Notes: a model not told the origin generated them from the letters alone. 64,000 nt of DNA from JAEUIE01 sp047602475 (GCA_047602475.1 JASGHE010000002.1:992001-1056000); one strand, 5' to 3'; numbered from the stretch's first letter, positions 1 through 10,847 are shown. Made by a program: numbers and translations.

Positions 1-1548
1 AGCGAACCAGCCCTGGCCGGTCTTGCGGTCGAACGACATTCGCCAGGGGTTGCGAACGCCATAGCAGAAGATTTCGGGAGCGAATCCAGCCTTGCCGACG
101 AAGGGGTTGTCCTTGGGGATGCCGTAGGCTTTGCCATCCGACTTGGAATCGACATCGATACGGATGATCTTGCTATGGAAGGTATCCATCTTCCGGCTGT
201 TCTTGAACATGTCGTTGGCTCCGCCGCCATCGCCGAAGACGACGTAGAGGTAGCCATCAGGGCCGAAGCAGATGGTGCCGCCGCTGTGGTTCCACATGGG
301 CTTTTTGAGAGTGAAGAGGACTTCTTCGGAAGCAGGATCAGCTTTGTTCGGATCATCCTTGCTCACCTTGAACCGGGAAACGACGGTGAGCAGCCCAGGC
401 TTTTTCGTGTAGTTGACAAAGAACTCGCCATTCTGCTTGAACTTGGGATGGAAGGCGAGGCCCAGGAATCCTTCTTCGTTCTGGGAATCCTTGTAGGAGA
501 CCTGCTTCTGGATATCGAGGAAGACCTTGGTCTCTTTGACATCGGGCTTGTTGGAGAAGACATAAACGACGCCATGCTCTGTGCCCACGAAGTTACGGCC
601 ACTCTGATCGTTGGCGTGAGTGAGGAGCAAGGGTCGAAGTGGTACAGCCACGCCTTTGTCGTTCACCGGCTCCCAGCCAGCCCACTCAATATTGGGGAAG
701 GCGGGGGCGACTTTGAGGGGGAGAGGAGTTTCGTCGATAGGTTTGCTGGGATCGCCGGTGGGAATCGTCTTCACAGCTCCATTAGTCGGAAGTCCGAGAA
801 GACAATTCTTAGATGCATCGTAGGTGACAGCTACCAGATCTTGTGAGGGCTGCACTCGTTCCACTTTTGCCTGGGGATGAACTTGTACCACGAGTTGAAG
901 GGTGTCCAAATCCACTGCATAAAGTCTTCCGAAGTGATCGTAGACAAGTGAGGTCACATTGCCGAGGGGAATGGCTCCGATCACTTTCTTTCTTTGCAGA
1001 CAAACGATGTAGCATTCTTTCTTGCCCTGGCACTGTACCAGCATTGACGACTCGCCGGCTAGTGTCATGGAGACCGGATTCTTCAGTTCGCTGATTGTGC
1101 CGGGAGGTATGACAACGCTCAGTCTTCCTTGTTGGTCTCGACGGACGACGCCAGCCTGATTGTCATCATTGCATACTACAAGATACATCTGGCCGTTAGC
1201 GTCAAAGCTGATTGAACGAGGATGAAGCGGTTCATCACTGCCCAGTTTGAACTTATCTCTGCCTGCCAGCAAGCTGTTCCCAGTTTCAACATTGAGTACC
1301 CAGAGTTCATCGTTTTTGATGCAGTAGAAGCGATTCTTCCATGCTCTAACACAGATCGCGGACGGGAGTTCCTTTCCTTCGGAGCTCAGATGAGGCCCTG
1401 TTGTAAATAGGTTGCCTTTTTTGATGTACCAAATGGTGCCATTGTCCGAAGCTGCTATGTCATTGCCCAAATTGTTGTCTGCTGGCACAGGGCGAACGAT
1501 GGGATAACTGATGAATAAGCCCGTTAGAATCAGTGCTAATACGTTCAT
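1..1548 (-). CDS. PQQ-dependent sugar dehydrogenase-like secreted protein (C-terminus beyond the left edge)
   Basis: Reading the minus strand from ATG at 1546-1548 gives an open frame that runs off the window at base 1 (516 codons). It starts with a hydrophobic signal segment (MNVLALILTGLFISYP). Residues ~30-260 form a loosely repetitive region with phrases such as GTIWYIKKGN and NVTSLVYDHFGRLYAVDLD, resembling beta-propeller blades. From about residue 270 it matches the glucose/sorbosone dehydrogenase propeller: EEGFLGLAFHPKF, MWNHSGGTICFGPDGYLYV, FGDGGGANDMF and EIFCYGVRNPWRMSFD are signature segments. Family members oxidise sugars or related alcohols in the periplasm with PQQ, although many planctomycete members have no known substrate. 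It is divergent from the AsmA-like gene, with 144 bp between the two starts. No strong Shine-Dalgarno is visible. The family call is secure; substrate and cofactor are not shown. Confidence 0.85.
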   Translation of the reverse strand, partial: MNVLALILTGLFISYPIVRPVPADNNLGNDIAASDNGTIWYIKKGNLFTTGPHLSSEGKELPSAICVRAWKNRFYCIKNDELWVLNVETGNSLLAGRDKFKLGSDEPLHPRSISFDANGQMYLVVCNDDNQAGVVRRDQQGRLSVVIPPGTISELKNPVSMTLAGESSMLVQCQGKKECYIVCLQRKKVIGAIPLGNVTSLVYDHFGRLYAVDLDTLQLVVQVHPQAKVERVQPSQDLVAVTYDASKNCLLGLPTNGAVKTIPTGDPSKPIDETPLPLKVAPAFPNIEWAGWEPVNDKGVAVPLRPLLLTHANDQSGRNFVGTEHGVVYVFSNKPDVKETKVFLDIQKQVSYKDSQNEEGFLGLAFHPKFKQNGEFFVNYTKKPGLLTVVSRFKVSKDDPNKADPASEEVLFTLKKPMWNHSGGTICFGPDGYLYVVFGDGGGANDMFKNSRKMDTFHSKIIRIDVDSKSDGKAYGIPKDNPFVGKAGFAPEIFCYGVRNPWRMSFDRKTGQGWFA

Positions 1549-1692
1549 TGCCTCGGTCCCTTCGAAACATTAAGCCATGGAAGGCGGTATTCATGCCATC
1601 CCGACGAACCGCCGTTGCATAAATCCCCCTTTTTGTCTATGTCCTGTGGTTCGTCTTGTCATCGGGCAAAGTTTCAGGGCCGGAGCACGGGT

Positions 1693-4600
1693 ATGGTTCT
1701 CCGCAAATGGATCGTGCGTATCTTCCTGCTGGTGATCATGTTGATCCTCGGCGGGGCCTACTACGTCTATGGCCAATACACCAATCCCGAAGCCATCGCC
1801 CAGATGGTGCTCGCTGAACTCAAGCAGCACTTCCCAGAAGCTGATATTCAGCTCGGCCATGCCGAGTGGCATCTCTTCGGCGGCGTGCAACTGAACGATT
1901 TGCGTGTCACACCAACTGAACACGCAGGGAAGGATCCAGTCGCTGTCCTGAAGCAGACCACGCTCAAGATCGACAAAGCCCAGGCAGCCAAGGGACACTT
2001 TGACCTTTTACGGGTACAGCTCGATCAACCGATCCTCAATCTGGAACGAGACGTCGAAGGTCGCTGGAACGTCCTCAGCCTGCTGACTGCCAAGCCGAAG
2101 GCATCGGGTTCCATTCCATTCGTGGTGCTGAGCAAGGGAACGATTCGCTTTCTTGATAAGAAGCTCGACTTCCCCATGCTCGAACTCACGAACGTCGAAG
2201 CCAAGCTGGTGCCACAACCTCAGGGCATCCTCACCGGGGAAGGGCAGGGCACCTCGTCGCTGTTGGGACACATCAGCTTTCGTTTCTCTCACGATCCTCA
2301 GAAGAACAGCACCGAACTGACATTCTCCATTCCCAATATCGAGTATCAGCCCAAGCTGGAAGAGATCATCGTCAAGCTCATCCCCATGTGGCGTGAGCAG
2401 CAGATTCGTGTCCGAGGCATGATCGGGTTGGAGACGAAGCTCACCTGGTATCCCCATCAGGACATTCCGCTCATCGAATCAAGCCTCAAGCTAAACGATG
2501 GCGAACTGCGACATCCCCGCCTGCCGGTGCCGCTTCGCATGATCCGTGCTGATCTCGAATACACCCCCGAAGCTCTCTTCATACATGCTTTCTCTGCCAA
2601 GGCTGAGAAGGGTTCGATCACCGGGAAAGGCAAAGTCGATCTGGCGAATGACATTCGCCATCTCAGCGAACACCAGATTACGCTGCATCTCGATTACGAG
2701 AACATCCATCTGCACAAAGGTGTCATACCTGCGATGCCTCCCGTGCTTCGAAAGTTCTGCGAAGACTTCCAGACAGCGGGCCTCATTGATGGCTCTATCG
2801 ATGCCACCTGGATCAAAGAAAAGTTCGGCCTGGCGTACACCCTCAAGCCCCATCAGGGCTCCTTCGAAGCTGATGACTTTCCTTACCCGGCGAACAATGT
2901 CAACGGCGTGCTGCAATATCAGGAACAGGGCGAAGAGCCGGTGCTGCACGTCGATCTTCGTGGGCAGTTTGGAACCAAGCCTTTCCAGTTGCAGGGGCAA
3001 CTCTTCGGGCCGGGGCTTCGTCCTGACAATAATCTGAAGCCGGGTCTTGATCTGCAAATCCATGCCGAAGATCTAGCCCTCGATGATGCCCTCTACCGTG
3101 CCCTGGAACCCTATCCTTCGACCCATCGAACGATTATGCAATTCCATGCCGGCGGTCGGATTGACAGTGATATCCGCATTCGGCGTGAATCGGGCCAGAC
3201 GTCGACGGAACGCCCAGTCACCCAGGCGCTGGGTGAAGGCGATGCTCAAGGATGTGCAGTTTCGCTTCGAGCCATTTCCGTGTCCCATCGATAAAGTCAA
3301 CGCCCGGCTCGATATCTACCCCGACAAGTCGTGGCGGATCAGCCAGTTCCGGGGCGAGCACCGGGGAGCACAACTCACGGGCCAGGCCTGGATGGTCGGC
3401 ACCCTGGCCGGCGATGTCATTCATATCGATATGATCGCCAAGCAGATGTCGTTCACCTCAGAACTCTTCGCTGCTCTGCCCGAAGAAGTCCAGACAGTGT
3501 GGAAGCACTTCAAGCCGGGCGGCAAGGCTGACGCCAAAGTCACCTTCGATAAGCTCGAAAAGGGAAAGCCCAATGTCGATGTCACCATCACCGCTCGTGG
3601 TGCGACGATCTTCCCCGACTGCTTCAAATACCAACTCAACAACCTGCAGGGCACCGTACACTACGCCAACAAGGAAGTCGAAGTCGGCTGCCTGACCGCC
3701 GAGCATGGCGGCACCAACATCACCATTGATGGCGGCCATGTCACACTCAGGCCCGGCGCGGGATTCCTCGTCCAGATGACCGGCATCAATTTCGATCAGA
3801 TTCCGGTCGATGACGACCTCTTGAATGCCTTGCCCGTCATGCTGCGAGACAGTGTTGCTACTCTGAAGCCGGACAAGCCTCTCAAACTGCGCCTGAACCT
3901 TGATGTCGATCAGCCCGGCGAATCGAAACAGATCAAGCTCGGCTGGAGCGGCAGTGTCGAGTTCAATGAATGTGGACTGCACTGCGGCTTGCCACTAGAG
4001 AAGGTGACCGGCGTGCTTCTCCTCGAAAATGGTGAATACGATGAACGCAAGCTCGATTGTCGGGGACAACTCTATGTTCGAAGCATGAACGTAGCGGGCA
4101 AGCAGGAGATTGGCCCGTTCCACAGCAAGATGCTACTGACCAAGAACGAACTGCAGCTCCATGAATGCCAGGCGAAAGTGCCCGGTGGAAGTGTCATGGG
4201 CCTGATCGAAGTGAAGTTCGGCGGAGCGCCACGGTTCCACGTCAATCTCAACGGCGATGTGCGCCTGGAAGAGATGCTGAAACAGCAGGAGCAGCTCAAG
4301 GGCAGGGTACGCGGCAATATCCAGCTCAACGGCGAGGGCGGCAACCTTCGCAACCTGAGCGGTGCAGGAACCATCCTGGTCGATCAGGGAGCTCATCTCT
4401 ATCGACTGCCGCTGGTCATCGACATCTTCAACCAGTTCAGCCAGATGATGCCCAAGGCGACGAACTTTCAGACCGCCAAACTCGATTTCATCGTCAAGGG
4501 CGATCAAGTGGAGGCGACGCAACTGCAACTGCTGGGCGATGCCTACCGCATCGAAGGCAGCGGCACCGCCAAGGTCGATGGCACCGACCTGAACCTCGTA

Positions 4601-4798
4601 TTGACGCTGGTCATGGGCGGCGGCAGAACGCTACCCCTGATGCCTGCCATGCTCGACACTTTGCAAAAGACCATCGCCAAAGGGCTGGTGAAGGTGAGAG
4701 TTAATGGTACCGTCAACAAAGTCGAAGTACACGTCGAACCGCTGCCGTTTATCGTCGAGCCGTTTAGAGAAGTGATCAAGGCGACGGGTGGACGGTGA
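1693..4798 (+). CDS. AsmA-like envelope protein, frameshifted near 3230
   Basis: Two overlapping frames (1693 to ~3230 and ~3233-4798) join into one protein of about 1,035 residues. ATG 1693 is chosen over an upstream in-frame ATG at 1615 because GGAG lies 7 nt before it and the protein then opens with an inner-membrane anchor (WIVRIFLLVIMLILGG). The rest is beta-rich and repetitive, as in AsmA/TamB-type proteins that span the periplasm and are linked to lipid transport or outer-membrane homeostasis. The end (LRNLSGAGTILVDQGAHLYR, then LDFIVKGDQVEATQLQLLGD) is typical of the AsmA C-terminal region. The frame changes inside GGCGCTGGG; restoring GC gives Q-A-R-W-V-K and a continuous reading frame. 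No second start is needed, so I treat it as one gene with an indel. Confidence 0.8.
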
Positions 4799-4878
4799 TG
4801 TGGCCCGTCATGGTGCTTTCTCTTGATATGACCGGAGAAGTTACGTACTATCTTCAATGAATCGAATAAGAGCTAATC

Positions 4879-5139
4879 ATGCCAAAGAAGAATACCACCC
4901 GACATTTGAAGGTGAACGATCCACTTCCTCGTGTGATCGCCGCCGCCGTTTCAACTAGAGTTATCAAGCAAAAGGATCTAAGGCTTGATGCTAGCTCATC
5001 CAAGTTGAGTAAACCAAAAGCGATTGTTATGGCGGCTGTACCCCCTCCGTGGGCAGCTTTCAAGCCGAAGATGACGAACGAACGGATCCATGATCGGGTG
5101 GAGCGAAGAATAGCGGCAAACCGTAAACGAGATGATTAG
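4879..5139 (+). CDS. Small basic protein, probable antitoxin partner
   Basis: This 86-residue basic protein lies 17 bp upstream of a PIN-domain gene in the arrangement usual for VapB-type antitoxins. It begins MPKKNTTRHLKV and ends in an Arg/Lys-rich helix (RIHDRVERRIAANRKRDD is close to the C-terminus). I do not recognise a ribbon-helix-helix, AbrB or Phd fold in it, so the antitoxin role is inferred only from position, size and charge. Such proteins usually bind their own promoter and block the toxin's active site. It may instead be a small DNA-binding protein of unrelated function. Confidence 0.55.
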   Translation: MPKKNTTRHLKVNDPLPRVIAAAVSTRVIKQKDLRLDASSSKLSKPKAIVMAAVPPPWAAFKPKMTNERIHDRVERRIAANRKRDD

Positions 5140-5156
5140 TTTGAAGATGGTTCAGA

Positions 5157-5597
5157 ATGATGCCGCTCTTTATCCTCGACTCTGATGTTTTGAGTGATTA
5201 TCAACGTCAGCGACCTGAAGTCGTGCAAAAGGTGAACAGCTATCCAGCTGGGCAGTTGGGCGTGACCATCGTTTCGGTCATAGAAAGGCTCAGTGGTTGG
5301 TATGACGAGATCAAAACCAAAGGACTGACACTCCAGGATCAAGCTGATCTCTATCTGGGATTGGCCGATTCAGTCAAGCTGTTCAGCTGTTTTGAGATTA
5401 TTCCCTTTAGTGTCGCAGCTATGCAACGATACGAGCGGTTTAGAAAGATGAAGCCGGCTCTCAATGTACGAGGACCCGATTTGAGAATCGCTTCTATCAC
5501 TATCGAAAACCAAGCTACCGTCATAACATTCAACATTCGTGACTTCAAGCGTGTTCCCGGATTAGACTTCATCGGTTGGGAGCGATCAACCAAATGA
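5157..5597 (+). CDS. PIN-domain ribonuclease, VapC-like toxin
   Basis: This 146-residue protein carries the PIN-domain acidic pattern: an Asp pair in FILDSDVLSDY near the N-terminus, a Glu in VIERLSGW around residue 41, an Asp in GPDLRIASI around residue 107, and a final acidic position in TFNIRDFKRVPGL. VapC toxins cleave tRNA or rRNA in a Mg2+-dependent way when released from their antitoxin. The length and order of motifs fit the family. Two ATGs are adjacent (5157 and 5160) and either could be used. It follows the small basic ORF by 17 bp, so the two probably form one transcription unit. Confidence 0.82.
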   Translation: MMPLFILDSDVLSDYQRQRPEVVQKVNSYPAGQLGVTIVSVIERLSGWYDEIKTKGLTLQDQADLYLGLADSVKLFSCFEIIPFSVAAMQRYERFRKMKPALNVRGPDLRIASITIENQATVITFNIRDFKRVPGLDFIGWERSTK

Positions 5598-5782
5598 TCT
5601 GATATCGCCAACTGCCTCGTTCAGTTCAGCGTTTCTCGTACCAATCTCCACTCCCAAACATCCACCCCCGCAAACTCAACGTATAACCCGTCGCCCCCTT
5701 ACAATCGGCGTAGGTTCCTGCCCATTTAGACAAGCTGCGGGGGTTTTCCCTCCACTCCGATCCCGCCCCGTGGCAAACTACT

Positions 5783-6286
5783 GTGGAGACGTGTGTGGCA
5801 GAGTTGATCACGGAACGGTGGACGCTCATTGTCGCCTGCCTTTGGCTGGTGATGCTGTGTGGTTTATCATGGTGGTTGCGATGCTTCCCACTGGCGCTCA
5901 CCGTGCCCGGCATCGCCTGGGCGTGGGGGCTTGGTTACCTGCACAACCTCGGGATATTCCCCGATGCTGGGCTGGGGTGACTCGGTTGTTCGCTGGCGGG
6001 TTCCGTCGCATCGGTCATCCTGATCCTTCCGTTCCGGCCCCAATGGGGCGACTCGTGGTCGTATGCGCAGCTAGGTTGGGGAGGTATTCTCGGGGCTCAG
6101 TTCGGCTTGCAGCTTGGCGTGAAACTCGCGCTGGCCAGTACCCTGGCGGGATTATTATTGATCTTGCCTCTGGTCTGGTACCGATTTCATGAGAAGCACA
6201 TCTTGAACGGCCCTGCTCGGCTACTCTTTTACCTGGGCTCGTTTACCCTCGTGGCAGCGGCGTTAGCCCTGCGAATCGTGGAGTAA
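5783..6286 (+). pseudogene. Multi-pass membrane protein interrupted by an in-frame TGA
   Basis: Starting at GTG 5783, the frame encodes hydrophobic segments (LIVACLWLVMLCGLSWWL, then LALTVPGIAWAWGLGYL) until a TGA at 5978-5980. The same frame continues immediately afterwards without change: LGCSLAGSVASVILILPF, GAQFGLQLGVKLALASTLAG, LLLILPLVWYRFHEKH and a last membrane helix ending LRIVE at TAA 6284-6286. The whole would be about 167 residues with roughly four or five helices. A single TGG-to-TGA change would restore the context G-L-G-W-L-G. I do not recognise the family. The overall size and hydrophobicity recall leader-peptidase-like proteins, but I see no catalytic Asp motif. It is either a recent pseudogene or a base error. 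Confidence 0.5.
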
Positions 6287-6519
6287 TACCATGCCTGTGG
6301 TAGCGAAACCGAGGGGAATACCGGGGAAACGGAAAAGGGGAATCGTGCCGGGTTCGTGGGCGAATGGGTAACCTGATTACCATCGTCCCGCAGAATCGGT
6401 GAAATTTCTCTAGCCCTCCGACCCGACTGTCTGCTATACTGATTGCACAACTCTAGGAACCCCGTGTTTGGGGCTCCCACTACGTCACGTCTGTCTGTTT
6501 CACATATCGGAGTCTGGAC

Positions 6520-9500
6520 ATGAACGCTGTCCGTCGTCGTCAATTGTTTTTGGGCGCAGTCCTCGCCGCCACTACTGCTACCGCAACTACAGTGATCGTA
6601 GGCGATCAAGGAAATCGACCTACCAGCACGCTGTCGGCTTTTCCTCAGAACCTCAGCAAATTGTCTGAACGGTTCGTGGAAGCCAAGTTCCTGGAAGCTG
6701 GCGTACACACGTTCGCCTCCGCCAACGGCGTCCAGCACTTCGCCCTCAAGCTGCAGCCTAACCTGGCGGCATACCAGGCGGCTACGAAGACCGATGTCAT
6801 CTTCCTCGTCGACTCCACGGCCAGTCAGGCAGGCGTTCCCTGGTTGACCTCGAAGGCTCTCACCAAGCAACTCACAGAAAAGTTCGGCGCTGACGACCGC
6901 GTTGCTATCGCATCTGTTGCCGGCAAGGTCTCTCAGCACACCGACTTTGTCTCGGCAAAAGATGCCAAAGTCGCCGCAGGCCTCAAGGCTCTGAGCGATG
7001 TAACTCCCATGGGCTGTGCTGACATGAAGTCCGCACTCAACTCTGTCGAGAAGTTGTTCGACAACACTAACGACCGTCGCAAAGTGATCGTCTATATCGG
7101 CGACGGCACCAGCGCTCTCAGCCCGATGAAGGCTGACGAACGAACTGCGCTCTCCAGTGCCATGCTCGAAAAAGGCATCCAGTTCTTCGTCGTGCCCGTC
7201 GGCTACAAGCCTGACGTGCTGGATATGAGCGGCATCGCTTCCGCTACCGGCGGCGCTGTGCTTCGCCTGGCTGACAAGGAAACTCCTGAAGCTACCACCA
7301 CCAGATTCTTTAAGGGCATCACCGCCCCCGTTATGCGGAACGTCGAAGTCGAGTTCCCGGCTGCGGTCACGCTGGCTCTGCCCGGCAAGCTGCCTCCGCT
7401 GCGAGGCGATCAACCTACTCTGGTCGTAGGCGAGTATACCGGCAAGCTCAATCAGTTCACTGTCAACTGCAAAGGCATGGTGAACGGTCAGGCGTTAAGC
7501 GTCGCTCAGACCGAACCAGTCCTCACCAGCACTCCCGATTGTTTCTTCCTGCCCAGCGTGGTACGCCAGTGGAAGCAGGACAAGGACATGCCCGCTCTGG
7601 TGCGTGGCGATCTGGCTTTGATCTATGCCAGCACCCAGACCAGCTACGCCAGGGAAGACCTCAAGACTCAGGCTGGTTTCGCCATCAAGGGCAACCAGCT
7701 TGACATGGCTGCACAGCTTTATGCTGAAGCGGCCAAGCTCGATCCTCAGGATGCTGAAGCTCAGGCCGGCATTCGCCTGGTGACTTCGCTGAAGCAGAAC
7801 CCTGGCAACGCCGGCAAGTTCTTTGCCCAGCCTCCTCAGGACGGTGCCAAGCAGGAAGATGATCTCCTCAAACGCACCAAGCAGGCTGCTGACGTAGAAG
7901 CCCAGCGCCTCAAGCTGAACGTCGAAGAGACGCTCAAGCAGGCCCGCAAGGATCTTAACACCAATCCTGAAGACGCTCTCAATCGCCTCCGTCTTCTGGA
8001 ACAGGAGATTCGCACTGACCCGAACGTCAGCGAAGACCTCCGTAAGCAGATTCGTTCCCGCTTGGAAGGCGAAATCCGCCTCGCGCAAGTCAAGGCAGAA
8101 CGGTTCATCGCCGAAGCTGCCGAGAAGGAATCACTCCTCGCTTCGGCACGGCGACGTGAAGCCATCGCCCAGAAGCGGGATAACCTGGAGAACAAGCTCA
8201 AGACCAGCATGGAACAGTTCCATGCCCTGATGGCTGATGCTCACTTCGAAGACGCCGTCATCAAGGCCGACGAAGCCAAGCGCTATGCTGCTCTGCTTCG
8301 CATCCCCAGCCTGACCTTCACCACCGATGTGGCTCGCATCAAATCGCAATTCGCGTTCCAGGTCGATCAGTGGGATCGTCTCCTCACCGTCACACGCGAC
8401 AACTTCCTGGCGGCGATGCTGTCCGTCGATGAATCGGCCATCCCCTTCGATGACCGAACCACCATGCTCTTCCCCGGCCCGGATTCCAGAATGTTCCGCG
8501 GCACACGGTTCCGCACCTGGAAGGAACTCGGCGACTACCGCATCAAGCGCTGGACCGATCCTTTCTATGACTTGCCTCCTGCTCAGCGTAAATCGGCTGA
8601 TCACATTCAGAAAGTCCTCAGTGAATCGACGAAGCGATTTGACAACTTCTTCGATCAGGAACTTCCCCTGAGCGAACTGCTCGACATTATCAACAAAACC
8701 TTCAACGTCACGATGGTCATCAACACCAATGCCTTCCGTGATCTGGATCAAAACATCAAGCTCTCGGACATCCGTGAACTCAAAGTGACGATTCCACGCA
8801 TGCCCGGCGTCAACCTTCAGACGATCCTGACCTATTTGCTTGCTGACCTCAAGAAGGGGGAAGTCCCCCTGACAGCGACCTTCATCGTCCGTGGTGATTA
8901 CATTGAAATCACCACGCAGGATCGAGCCTTGAGCGAACGCATAGTCCGCGTGACCGATGTCGGCGCTCTGGTCATGCCTCCCATCGATATGACTATCGCC
9001 TTTGGTGGTGGTGGTGGAAGCGGCTTGGGCGGCGGCGGCGGTCTGGGCGGCGGCGGCTTGGGTGGTGGCGGCCTGGGCGGCGGTGGCCTCGGTGGCGGCG
9101 GCCTCGGTGGCGGCGGCTTGGGCGGTGGCGGCCTGGGTGGCGGCGGCTTTGGCGGCGGCGGCCTCGGTGGCGGCGGCTTGGGCGGTGGCGGCCTGGGTGG
9201 CGGCGGCTTTGGCGGCGGCGGTGCTGGCGGTCTGGGCGGCAACGGCGGCGGTGGCCTCGGCGGTGGCGGAAGCGGATTAGGCGGAAGCGGTCTGGCTGCC
9301 TCCGTGGTCTTCTCCAACCAACAGACTCGTCGAATCCAATCCATCAACCTGCAGAACCTTATTCGTATCGTCATCACTGATGCTGATTGGGATATTACCT
9401 CCCCGGCTGCTCTCGGTGGCGGCTTGGGTGGCGGTCTCGGCGGCGGCCTGGGTGGCGGCGGCCTGGGCGGTGGCGGTCTGGGTGGCGGCGGTCTCGGCGG

Positions 9501-10830
9501 CGGCGGCTTAGGCGGTGGCGGCCTGGGTGGCGGTGGTCTTGGCGGCGGCGTCAACGCTCAACCCGTCAAGGGCGACCCCAACAAAGATCAACTCTTCTAC
9601 TACGATCCCGCACTGGCGCTCGTCATCCGAGCCCCATCCAAGCGAACCACTCGCCCACCTTCACCTTACAAGCGTAAGGACGACCTCGGCGGACCGGCGG
9701 GCAACAATCCTGCTCCTCCTCCCGGCGGTGGTCTGGGCATGAATAACCCGGGCAACAACCCCGGCAACAACGGCAACAATCCAGGCGGCACTCAGCTGGC
9801 AGCGAACACTCCTTCCAAACCTGCTGAAAGCCCAGTGGTCGCTGCTGTGGCCGGTAACACCGATCCCGTCAACTTCTGGACGAACGCCCTCAAGGAAAAC
9901 GGTATCGATGCCAGCTTCACGCTCGCCTCGGTCGAGTTCCTCGTGAACAACGGCAAGGCTGATTTCGCCGCCGGCCTGCTCAAGGTCGTGCTGCGACAGA
10001 CAACCGAAGCCCGGCCCTGGATGTACGAAGCCCTGGCCCTGGCGTTGGAAATGTCCAATGGCAGCCCTGACGAAATCGAACAGGCTCTCCTCTCCGGCGC
10101 CGACCTCAAGCCCGGCAAGGCAGACGGCCTGCTCCAGGCAGCCAAGGCGATGGCCAAGCACAGCAAGTGGACCAAAGCCATCGAATACTGCCAGAAGAGT
10201 GCAGCCATCAATGCTGAGAATCCCCAGGCTTATCTCGAAGCTCTGAGCTTCGCTCAATCAGCCAGGGATGTGAAGGCCATGACCTGGGCTGCCGGTAATC
10301 TGCTCTCCCGCGATTGGCCGATTGGCGATGTTGATCTCCATGGTCAAGCTCGCCAGGCTGCGGAAAAGCTTGCTACCGCTTTGTCTCAGGATGGCCGTGG
10401 CGCTGATGCCGCTAAGATGCTGCAGGGTTTCGATGCCAATGCCCGTCGTGATCTGGTCGTCAAGCTTACCTATCAGGGTGAAGCGGAACTCGACCTCGAA
10501 GCGATGGATCCAACAGGTTCCACCTGCTCGACGCTGGCCAGACAATCCATCGGCGGCGGCTCGATGAGCACTGACGCCAACCGCGCCAAGACGTTCAGCG
10601 TCGCTGAGGCCTTCCCCGGCCAGTACACCTTCACGGTGCGACGAATCTGGGGTCGTCCGACCGGCGGCAAGGCTACTCTGGAAATCATCCAGAACCAGGG
10701 TACCGCTGATGAACGGATCGAACGCTCCACTGTCACGCTCGACGATGAATCGACGCTGACTCTGGACCTCAAGCAGGGCCGTCGCCAGTCTCCCGCTCAG
10801 TTGGCTTCAGCCGAAGCTCTCCGGCGCTGA
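6520..10830 (+). CDS. Giant secreted VWA protein with secretin-like and glycine-repeat regions
   Basis: The start at 6520 has GGAG 8 nt upstream. A short hydrophobic N-terminal segment with an RRRQ motif suggests export. A von Willebrand A domain begins near residue 91 with DVIFLVDSTAS (a DxTxS variant of the MIDAS DxSxS) and includes VIVYIGDGTSAL near 190. A TPR-like helix pair and a charged coiled region (about 380-560) follow. Around residues 705-810 lies a secretin N-domain-like module (LLDIINKTFNVTMVINTNAF, then TFIVRGDYIEITT). Two glycine blocks built on GGGGL units occupy about 829-924 and 965-1011, followed by an Asn/Pro/Gly linker and a C-terminal TPR-like region. The frame probably continues past the stop into the next entry after a one-base indel. 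It is likely an envelope scaffold; no enzymatic function is evident. Confidence 0.8.
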   Translation: MNAVRRRQLFLGAVLAATTATATTVIVGDQGNRPTSTLSAFPQNLSKLSERFVEAKFLEAGVHTFASANGVQHFALKLQPNLAAYQAATKTDVIFLVDSTASQAGVPWLTSKALTKQLTEKFGADDRVAIASVAGKVSQHTDFVSAKDAKVAAGLKALSDVTPMGCADMKSALNSVEKLFDNTNDRRKVIVYIGDGTSALSPMKADERTALSSAMLEKGIQFFVVPVGYKPDVLDMSGIASATGGAVLRLADKETPEATTTRFFKGITAPVMRNVEVEFPAAVTLALPGKLPPLRGDQPTLVVGEYTGKLNQFTVNCKGMVNGQALSVAQTEPVLTSTPDCFFLPSVVRQWKQDKDMPALVRGDLALIYASTQTSYAREDLKTQAGFAIKGNQLDMAAQLYAEAAKLDPQDAEAQAGIRLVTSLKQNPGNAGKFFAQPPQDGAKQEDDLLKRTKQAADVEAQRLKLNVEETLKQARKDLNTNPEDALNRLRLLEQEIRTDPNVSEDLRKQIRSRLEGEIRLAQVKAERFIAEAAEKESLLASARRREAIAQKRDNLENKLKTSMEQFHALMADAHFEDAVIKADEAKRYAALLRIPSLTFTTDVARIKSQFAFQVDQWDRLLTVTRDNFLAAMLSVDESAIPFDDRTTMLFPGPDSRMFRGTRFRTWKELGDYRIKRWTDPFYDLPPAQRKSADHIQKVLSESTKRFDNFFDQELPLSELLDIINKTFNVTMVINTNAFRDLDQNIKLSDIRELKVTIPRMPGVNLQTILTYLLADLKKGEVPLTATFIVRGDYIEITTQDRALSERIVRVTDVGALVMPPIDMTIAFGGGGGSGLGGGGGLGGGGLGGGGLGGGGLGGGGLGGGGLGGGGLGGGGFGGGGLGGGGLGGGGLGGGGFGGGGAGGLGGNGGGGLGGGGSGLGGSGLAASVVFSNQQTRRIQSINLQNLIRIVITDADWDITSPAALGGGLGGGLGGGLGGGGLGGGGLGGGGLGGGGLGGGGLGGGGLGGGVNAQPVKGDPNKDQLFYYDPALALVIRAPSKRTTRPPSPYKRKDDLGGPAGNNPAPPPGGGLGMNNPGNNPGNNGNNPGGTQLAANTPSKPAESPVVAAVAGNTDPVNFWTNALKENGIDASFTLASVEFLVNNGKADFAAGLLKVVLRQTTEARPWMYEALALALEMSNGSPDEIEQALLSGADLKPGKADGLLQAAKAMAKHSKWTKAIEYCQKSAAINAENPQAYLEALSFAQSARDVKAMTWAAGNLLSRDWPIGDVDLHGQARQAAEKLATALSQDGRGADAAKMLQGFDANARRDLVVKLTYQGEAELDLEAMDPTGSTCSTLARQSIGGGSMSTDANRAKTFSVAEAFPGQYTFTVRRIWGRPTGGKATLEIIQNQGTADERIERSTVTLDDESTLTLDLKQGRRQSPAQLASAEALRR

Positions 10831-10847
10831 CTCACGAGCATCGTCTG

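Noticed and set aside
6229..7413. 394-residue minus-strand frame opposite the start of the VWA gene
   Set aside because: The plus-strand frame has a VWA domain and a good ribosome-binding site; the antisense protein has no recognisable family and a shadow-like composition.
8898..9554. 218-residue proline-rich frame on the minus strand
   Set aside because: It is the exact antisense of the glycine repeat blocks (GGC/GGT triplets read as GCC/ACC Pro codons) and has no start context or hydrophobic signal.
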